DNA of 42,811 nucleotides, taken from contig JAQTUZ010000014.1 in assembly GCA_028707065.1 (NCBI GenBank), positions 1-42,811 on the forward strand. Direction: 5' to 3'. Each line of letters starts with the position of its first letter. The stretch's first letter is position 1. Made by a program: the position numbers and the translations under genes. The notes beneath the pieces are model-generated. The model was not told the DNA's origin and did not search any database. It was given only the letters and a program-made list of their open reading frames with translations. Origin of the DNA: Patescibacteria group bacterium. Lineage in GTDB: Bacteria > Patescibacteriota > Patescibacteriia > Patescibacteriales > WJLG01. Of the stretch, positions 38,657 to 42,811 are shown one piece after another.

Positions 38657-39604
38657 ATGTTCGAAAAAAGAATTATTTCCATAGTTGTTCCGGTCTATAA
38701 CGAGGAGAAAAATATCAACCTTTTTTATGGAGCCCTGGTGAGGATTTTGGCGAATTCGGCGGCGAGTTTTGATTTTGAATTGATTTTTGTCAACGACGGT
38801 TCGACTGATCAAAGCGCCGGGATCATTGAGGGGCTGGCTCGTACCGACCAGAGAATAAAATATCTGGAATTTTCCCGCAATTTCGGCAAGGAGATCGCCA
38901 CGACAGCCGGATTGAATAACGCGCGAGGCGCCGCGGCAATCATGATTGACGCCGATCTTCAGCATCCCGTGGAATTGATTCCCGAGCTGATCGCCAAATG
39001 GCAGAATGGCGCCGAGGTGGTGATCGGGGTGCGCAAAAGCAATCGGGGCGAAGGGATAATCAAAAAAATCGGCTCCCGGCTTTTTTATCAGATCATCAAT
39101 AATATCGCCGAAATAAGAATCATTCCCCAGGCGACGGATTTCCGGTTGATCGATCGGGCGGTGATCGACGAATTCAACCGCTTTACTGAAAATAACCGCA
39201 TGACCCGGGCGCTGATCGACTGGCTCGGCTTCAAGCGCGAATATGTTTATTTTGACGCTAAAGAGCGAACCGACGGGAAGGCCAAATATGGTTTTTGGAA
39301 ACTTTTCCATCTGGCGGTTTCGAGTTTCGTGGCTCTGAGTTTGCTGCCCTTGAAATTGGCCGGTTATCTGGGCATCTTGATCATTTTTTTCTCCGGCGCG
39401 CTCGGACTTTATATTTTAGTGGGCAAATACTTTTTTCATTTTTACTATGCTTCCAGTTTTTCCGGCACGGCCCAGCTCGGCATTTTGATCGTCTTTTTGG
39501 TCGGCATCATTTTAATGTCTCTGGGTTTAATGGCTTTGTATATCGCCAATATCCATGGCGAAGTCACTCACCGCCCGCTATACGTGATTAGAAAAAGAAA
39601 ATAA
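38657..39604 (+). CDS. GT2-family glycosyltransferase, polyprenyl-phosphate (DPM/ArnC-like)
   Basis: GT-A enzyme of 315 residues that transfers a sugar to undecaprenyl or dolichyl phosphate in this subfamily. ISIVVPVYNEEKNINLFYGA, FIFVNDGST-like ELIFVNDGSTDQS, LEFSRNFGKEIATTAGL, IDADLQHPVELIPELIAKW and RLIDRAVIDEF are all diagnostic of the DPM group; two membrane helices close it (about 240-265 and 278-305). ATG 38657 gives the natural start. An in-frame ATG at 38603, overlapping the flippase stop, would add 18 residues (NTRARDIRRARIITLNH) read from a small GC-rich hairpin; not preferred. No SD. Substrate sugar unknown. Confidence 0.92.
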   Translation: MFEKRIISIVVPVYNEEKNINLFYGALVRILANSAASFDFELIFVNDGSTDQSAGIIEGLARTDQRIKYLEFSRNFGKEIATTAGLNNARGAAAIMIDADLQHPVELIPELIAKWQNGAEVVIGVRKSNRGEGIIKKIGSRLFYQIINNIAEIRIIPQATDFRLIDRAVIDEFNRFTENNRMTRALIDWLGFKREYVYFDAKERTDGKAKYGFWKLFHLAVSSFVALSLLPLKLAGYLGILIIFFSGALGLYILVGKYFFHFYYASSFSGTAQLGILIVFLVGIILMSLGLMALYIANIHGEVTHRPLYVIRKRK

Positions 39605-39718
39605 AATTTATAAAGTTAAAGGTTATAAAGTTGAAAGTTGTAAAGTAGTGGGTTTTTGAAAAATATTCGGATACTTTATAACTTTAAAACTTGTGACTTT
39701 ATAACTTATAACTAATCG
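39603..39718. repeat. AAAGTTATAAAGTTGAAAGT inverted pair
   Basis: The left arm TTTATAAAGTTAAAGGTTAT, AAAGTTGAAAGTTGTAAAGT is mirrored by ACTTTATAACTTTAAAAC, TTGTGACTTTATAACTTATA. It fills the spacer between the two GT2 genes. Confidence 0.9.
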
Positions 39719-39719
39719 C

Positions 39720-40694
39720 ATGATCAAATACAGTTTTATCATTCCGGTCAAGGCGATCAATGATTATGTCCGCGAAGCCATCTCTAAAATCTTGGCGATC
39801 AAGCGCGATGATTATGAAATAATCGTTTATCCTGACCAGACGAATGATGAACAATGGGAGAAGACCAGGCAGATCGCTTGCTTGGGCGGCCCGGCGATAA
39901 AGCGAACGCGGTCGATCACGGATGCGTCAGGAGAAATCTTGATCTTTATCGACGATGACGCTTTTCCGGCGGAAAATTATTTGGAAATTTTGGACGAGGA
40001 TTTTAAAGATGAAAAAATAAAAGCGGCCGGCGGTCCGGCCATCACTCCGCCCGACGACGGTTTTTGGCAGAAAGTTTCCGGCGCGGTTTTTTTGAGTTTT
40101 TATTCCGGCGGCAATCCGGAAAGATATATATCCCGCGGCGGCAAAGTTTTTGTCGCTGATTGGCCGAGCGTTAATTTTACGATCCGCAAAGCGGTTTTTG
40201 CCGAGTTGGGCGGTTTTGCCAGCGAATTCTGGCCGGGGGAGGATACCAAGCTTTGCCATGATTTAAATAAAAAATATCCGCAAAGCATCGTTTATGATCC
40301 GGCTCTGATCGTTTATCATCATCGCCGCTCCGGCCTCAGGGAGCATCTCCGGCAAACCGGCGCTTACGGTTTGCACCGCGGCTATTTCGTCAAACATTAT
40401 CCGGAAACTTCTTTCAAGTTAAAATATTTTTTGCCCGCGCTCTTTTTGCTTTTTGCCGTTTTTGGCGCGGTTTTAAGCTTAGCCGATATCCCTTTTTCCG
40501 CCATTTATTTATTGGGCTGGCTGATTTACGTTTTAGTTTTATTCAAATCTATCTCCGACATCCGCCATCATGAAAAAAATTCGTTGATTATCCTAAATGC
40601 GGTCTATTATATTTTTTTAACCCACCTTGTTTACGGATTTTATTTTATCAAAGGACTGGTCTTTACCCGCAACCTGAAAAGCAAACTGCGATAA
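39720..40694 (+). CDS. GT2-family glycosyltransferase with C-terminal membrane helices
   Basis: GT-A glycosyltransferase of 324 residues. The start is YSFIIPVKAINDYVREAISK; EIIVYPDQTNDEQWEKTRQI, IFIDDDAFPAENYLEILDED (the D-x-D region), GGPAITPPDDGFWQKV, WPSVNFTIRKAVFAELGGF and ELWPGEDTKLCHDLN-like EFWPGEDTKLCHDL (the ED-x-K catalytic segment) follow in GT2 order. The last 100 residues hold three hydrophobic segments (FLPALFLLFAVFGAVLS, AIYLLGWLIYVLVLFK, NAVYYIFLTHLVYGFYF). No SD. Donor unknown. It probably works with the DPM-like enzyme and flippase upstream. Confidence 0.9.
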   Translation: MIKYSFIIPVKAINDYVREAISKILAIKRDDYEIIVYPDQTNDEQWEKTRQIACLGGPAIKRTRSITDASGEILIFIDDDAFPAENYLEILDEDFKDEKIKAAGGPAITPPDDGFWQKVSGAVFLSFYSGGNPERYISRGGKVFVADWPSVNFTIRKAVFAELGGFASEFWPGEDTKLCHDLNKKYPQSIVYDPALIVYHHRRSGLREHLRQTGAYGLHRGYFVKHYPETSFKLKYFLPALFLLFAVFGAVLSLADIPFSAIYLLGWLIYVLVLFKSISDIRHHEKNSLIILNAVYYIFLTHLVYGFYFIKGLVFTRNLKSKLR

Positions 40695-41004
40695 AAAATT
40701 ACCCTCCAGAGAAGGGGGGCGCCGCCTCGGCGATCCGCCAGCTGGCGGAGGGGTGGGTTAGGAAAAAGTCCCCTCCACGGGAGGGGTGCCGAGCCCGGCG
40801 AGGCGGGGTGGGTCTATTCCCGACATTATTATAAGTTTTTTTAGAATAAAAATGTTTTAAAAGTAAAAGAAAAAGCCTAACCGCAAGATTTATAAAATTA
40901 AAATAATGGATAAAAATAATAAGGAAGAATAATAGACCCACCCCGTCAGGCCGAGGCGGCCTGCCACCCCTCCCAAGAGGGGACAGACTAAACAAATTTT
41001 AATA
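40695..41004. other. Spacer of 310 bp with GC-rich repeats
   Basis: No gene is seen. Family-E repeat arms (40702-40812 and 40932-40984) flank an A/T-rich middle. No clear promoter was found. Confidence 0.7.
40702..40984. repeat. Family-E GC-rich repeat, two inverted clusters
   Basis: The left cluster contains CGATCCGCCAGCTGGCGG, GGGGTGGGTTAGG, CCCTCCACGGGAGGGGTG and GAGGCGGGGTGGGTCTATTC. The right cluster is its inverse: AATAGACCCACCCCGTC, CCGAGGCGGCCTG, CCACCCCTCCCAAGAGGGG. Same family as at 20984 and 42472. Confidence 0.85.
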
Positions 41005-42498
41005 ATGAAAGTTGCAATTTCGTTTCCGCCATTAGAATCCGAAAAAGGCGTACCTCTGCTTTCCCAGAATCGCCAATTCCAATGGTTTAACAGTCCTACA
41101 TATATATACCCGGTTATTCCGGCCTATTTGGCTACCGTTTTGAAAAATAACGGCCAGGAAGTTTTTTGGGACGACGGCATCGCCGAAGGCTTAAGCTATG
41201 AACAATGGCTGGCCAGGATAATCAAAGAACAGCCGGATGTCATCGTGATTGAAACCAAGACTCCGGTGATAGAGAGGCATTGGAAAATAATCGATGAGTT
41301 AAAGAAAAAATCATTGAAAATTGAAAATTGGAAATTGAAAATTGTCCTCGTCGGGGATCATGTAACGGCGATGCCCGAAGAAAGCTTAAAAAATTCCCAA
41401 GTTGATTTTGTCGTTGCGGGTGGGGATTATGATTTTATCGTTTTGTCGATCATTAAGAAAATAAATAACCAAGGCGAATTGGAGGGCGGGATTTATTGGA
41501 AAGAAAATGGCTTAATTAAGAATTCCGGTGCTTATGATTTGAAAAAACATTCGCTTGATGAATTGCCGATGATCGACCGCGAATTAACCAACTGGAAATT
41601 ATACGCCTACAAAAATGGTAATTTTAAATATACGCCCGGAACTTATCTGATGTCCGGCCGCGATTGCTGGTGGGGTAAATGCACCTTTTGCTCCTGGACA
41701 ACGATGTTTCCCGGCAATTGTTTCCGCGTCCGCTCGGCTAAATTGGTCTTGGATGAAGTCGGTTACTTGATCGATCTGGGAGTCAAAGAGATTATGGAAG
41801 ATTCCGGCAGCTTGCCGATTGGCGCTTGGCTCCAAGAATTTTGCCAAGGGATGATCGACCGCGGCTATAACAAAAAAGTCACTCTAAGCTGCAATATGCG
41901 GCTTAACGGAATTAAAGATGAAAAAACCTGGCAATTGATGAAGCGCGCCGGATTCAGGTTTGTCTTATTCGGCTTGGAATCAGCCAACCAAACGACGCTG
42001 GATAAAATAAATAAAGGCTTGAAAGTTGAAGAGATCGAACCCGGATTAAAAATTTGCAAAGCCGCCGGACTTGAGCCGCACATCACCGCTATGATCGGTT
42101 ATCCCTGGGAAACCTACGAGGATGCCAAGCGAACCGTGGACTTGGCCAAGGATTTATTCAAGAAAGGACTGGTTGATACTTTGCAGGCGACAATCTTGAT
42201 TCCTTATCCGGGCACGCCATTATATGAATATTGCCAGGCCAATAATTTGTTGAATTTTACCGATTATGACAGGTTTGATCAGCGCGAGCAGGTGATGAAA
42301 AGCCCGCTCTCTAACGAACAAGTCAAAGAATTGACGCAAGGATTATACAAATCCTTCCTGACCCCGAAATTCATTTTTAATAAAATTTTAGCGATCAGAA
42401 ATTTCGACGATATAAAGTTTTTATGCCGCTCCGGTCTGAAAGTCCTCGGCCACCTGGCGGATTTTAAAAATCCCCCTCCTTCCCAAGGAGGGGCGTAG
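41005..42498 (+). CDS. B12-binding-type radical SAM protein
   Basis: Protein of 497 residues with an N-terminal cobalamin-binding-like Rossmann region (about 30-160: IPAYLATVLKNNGQEVFWDD, VIVIETKTPVIERHWKIIDE) lacking the DxHxxG cobalt ligand, and a radical SAM domain. The cluster motif is C221-x4-C226-x2-C229 (CWWGKCTFC), one residue longer than the common C-x3-C-x2-C. Later motifs: EIMEDSGSLP, LFGLESANQTTLDKINKG, HITAMIGYPWETYEDAKRTV. Residues about 103-114 (LKIENWKLKI) are encoded by a simple repeat, and the last nine (NPPPSQGGA) by a GC-rich repeat. Similar proteins modify lipids or natural products; the substrate is unknown. Confidence 0.88.
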   Translation: MKVAISFPPLESEKGVPLLSQNRQFQWFNSPTYIYPVIPAYLATVLKNNGQEVFWDDGIAEGLSYEQWLARIIKEQPDVIVIETKTPVIERHWKIIDELKKKSLKIENWKLKIVLVGDHVTAMPEESLKNSQVDFVVAGGDYDFIVLSIIKKINNQGELEGGIYWKENGLIKNSGAYDLKKHSLDELPMIDRELTNWKLYAYKNGNFKYTPGTYLMSGRDCWWGKCTFCSWTTMFPGNCFRVRSAKLVLDEVGYLIDLGVKEIMEDSGSLPIGAWLQEFCQGMIDRGYNKKVTLSCNMRLNGIKDEKTWQLMKRAGFRFVLFGLESANQTTLDKINKGLKVEEIEPGLKICKAAGLEPHITAMIGYPWETYEDAKRTVDLAKDLFKKGLVDTLQATILIPYPGTPLYEYCQANNLLNFTDYDRFDQREQVMKSPLSNEQVKELTQGLYKSFLTPKFIFNKILAIRNFDDIKFLCRSGLKVLGHLADFKNPPPSQGGA

Positions 42499-42672
42499 GG
42501 GTGGTTTGCCCCCTCCTTCCCAAGGAGGGGTTTGGGGGTGGTTAGGAAAGTCATCTCTATCACGAGGTTGGCCGCGTCGCGCAGACGGCCTGCCCTGAGC
42601 TTGTCGAAGGGGGTGGGTAAAAAGTCCCCTCTATTAAGGGGGGTGGACCGCCGCCTCGGCGGGACGGGGTGT
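42472..42672. repeat. Family-E repeats overlapping the end of the radical SAM gene
   Basis: Two tandem units of CCCCCTCCTTCCCAAGGAGG, GG...GGGGTGGTT (42472-42506 and 42510-42544) followed by CTGCCCTGAGCTTGTCGAAG, GGGGTGGG and CCGCCGCCTCGGCGG (42589-42672). The first unit encodes the tail of the radical SAM protein. Confidence 0.88.
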
Positions 42673-42704
42673 GTTGAAAATAAATAAGTCGAGAAATTAA
42701 TTAT

Positions 42705-42811
42705 ATGGATAATCCTTTGGTTAGCGTAATCGTTCATACTAAAAATGAAGAAAAAAATATTGCCAATTGCTTAAAATCGATTAAGGCTCAAGATTATGAA
42801 AATATTGAGAT
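42705..42811 (+). CDS. GT2-family glycosyltransferase, N-terminal part only
   Basis: The reading frame runs off the window end. The 35 visible residues (MDNPLVSVIVHTKNEEKNIA, NCLKSIKAQDYENIE) are the first strand, the NEEKNI turn and first helix of a GT2 GT-A fold. No SD at ATG 42705. It continues the envelope locus. Confidence 0.85.
   Translation, partial: MDNPLVSVIVHTKNEEKNIANCLKSIKAQDYENIE

Overview
The window looks like a chromosomal segment of a small-genome bacterium of the Candidate Phyla Radiation (Patescibacteria, probably a Parcubacteria-type lineage). This is an inference from compact core genes, AT-rich start regions without Shine-Dalgarno (SD) motifs, a shortened TsaB-like protein, a dcw cluster cut down to mraZ-rsmH-ftsL-ftsI-murF, and repeat-derived peptides such as AFAEATADK and NPPPSQGGA, which I recall from such genomes. 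The standard genetic code fits throughout: TAA, TAG and TGA all end recognisable families at the expected length. No rRNA, tRNA, CRISPR array, transposase or integrase was seen.

Layout. 1-4660: end of the F1Fo-ATPase operon (atpG, atpD, atpC) plus a methyltransferase. MITE-like elements sit in its spacers, and a small Cys-rich gene with its own promoter and terminator is inserted antisense between atpG and atpD. 4700-17860: an envelope polysaccharide locus with a Wzz-like chain-length protein, an O-antigen polymerase/ligase, three GT4 glycosyltransferases, a radical SAM/SPASM protein, a second methyltransferase and a secreted propeller-like protein. It is interrupted by three secreted-protein genes with strong SD sites (5974-9073). 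18047-20071: a giant-repeat lipoprotein with HDT repeats, also with a strong SD. 20317-29018: tsaB, then mraZ (with a promoter and a 10-bp-period MraZ operator), rsmH, ftsL, ftsI, murF, and an ECF sigma / membrane anti-sigma candidate / secreted coiled-coil operon. 29199-34254: an orphan plant-type dapB, an RmlA-like nucleotidyltransferase, a GT2, a three-gene operon of tiny SD-led genes (one with a TTG start), rplU, and a receiver-like protein followed by an array of hairpins. 34542-37031, minus strand: recR, ybaB, dnaB. 37308-42811: a second envelope locus with a flippase, a DPM-like GT2, a GT2, a B12-type radical SAM protein and the start of another GT2.

Two patterns run across the window. 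First, there are two classes of genes. Core and polysaccharide genes have A/T-rich start regions with no SD. About ten accessory genes have clear or moderate SD sites, usually with private promoters and/or strong intrinsic terminators, and mostly encode unrecognised or secreted proteins. Second, most longer spacers contain a short simple-sequence word in two inverted copies, giving long imperfect hairpins. The word differs from spacer to spacer but falls into a few families, and pieces of these words are also read as protein in several genes. These patterns, together with the secreted SD-gene cluster and the HDT-repeat lipoprotein, are the best candidates for undescribed biology here.
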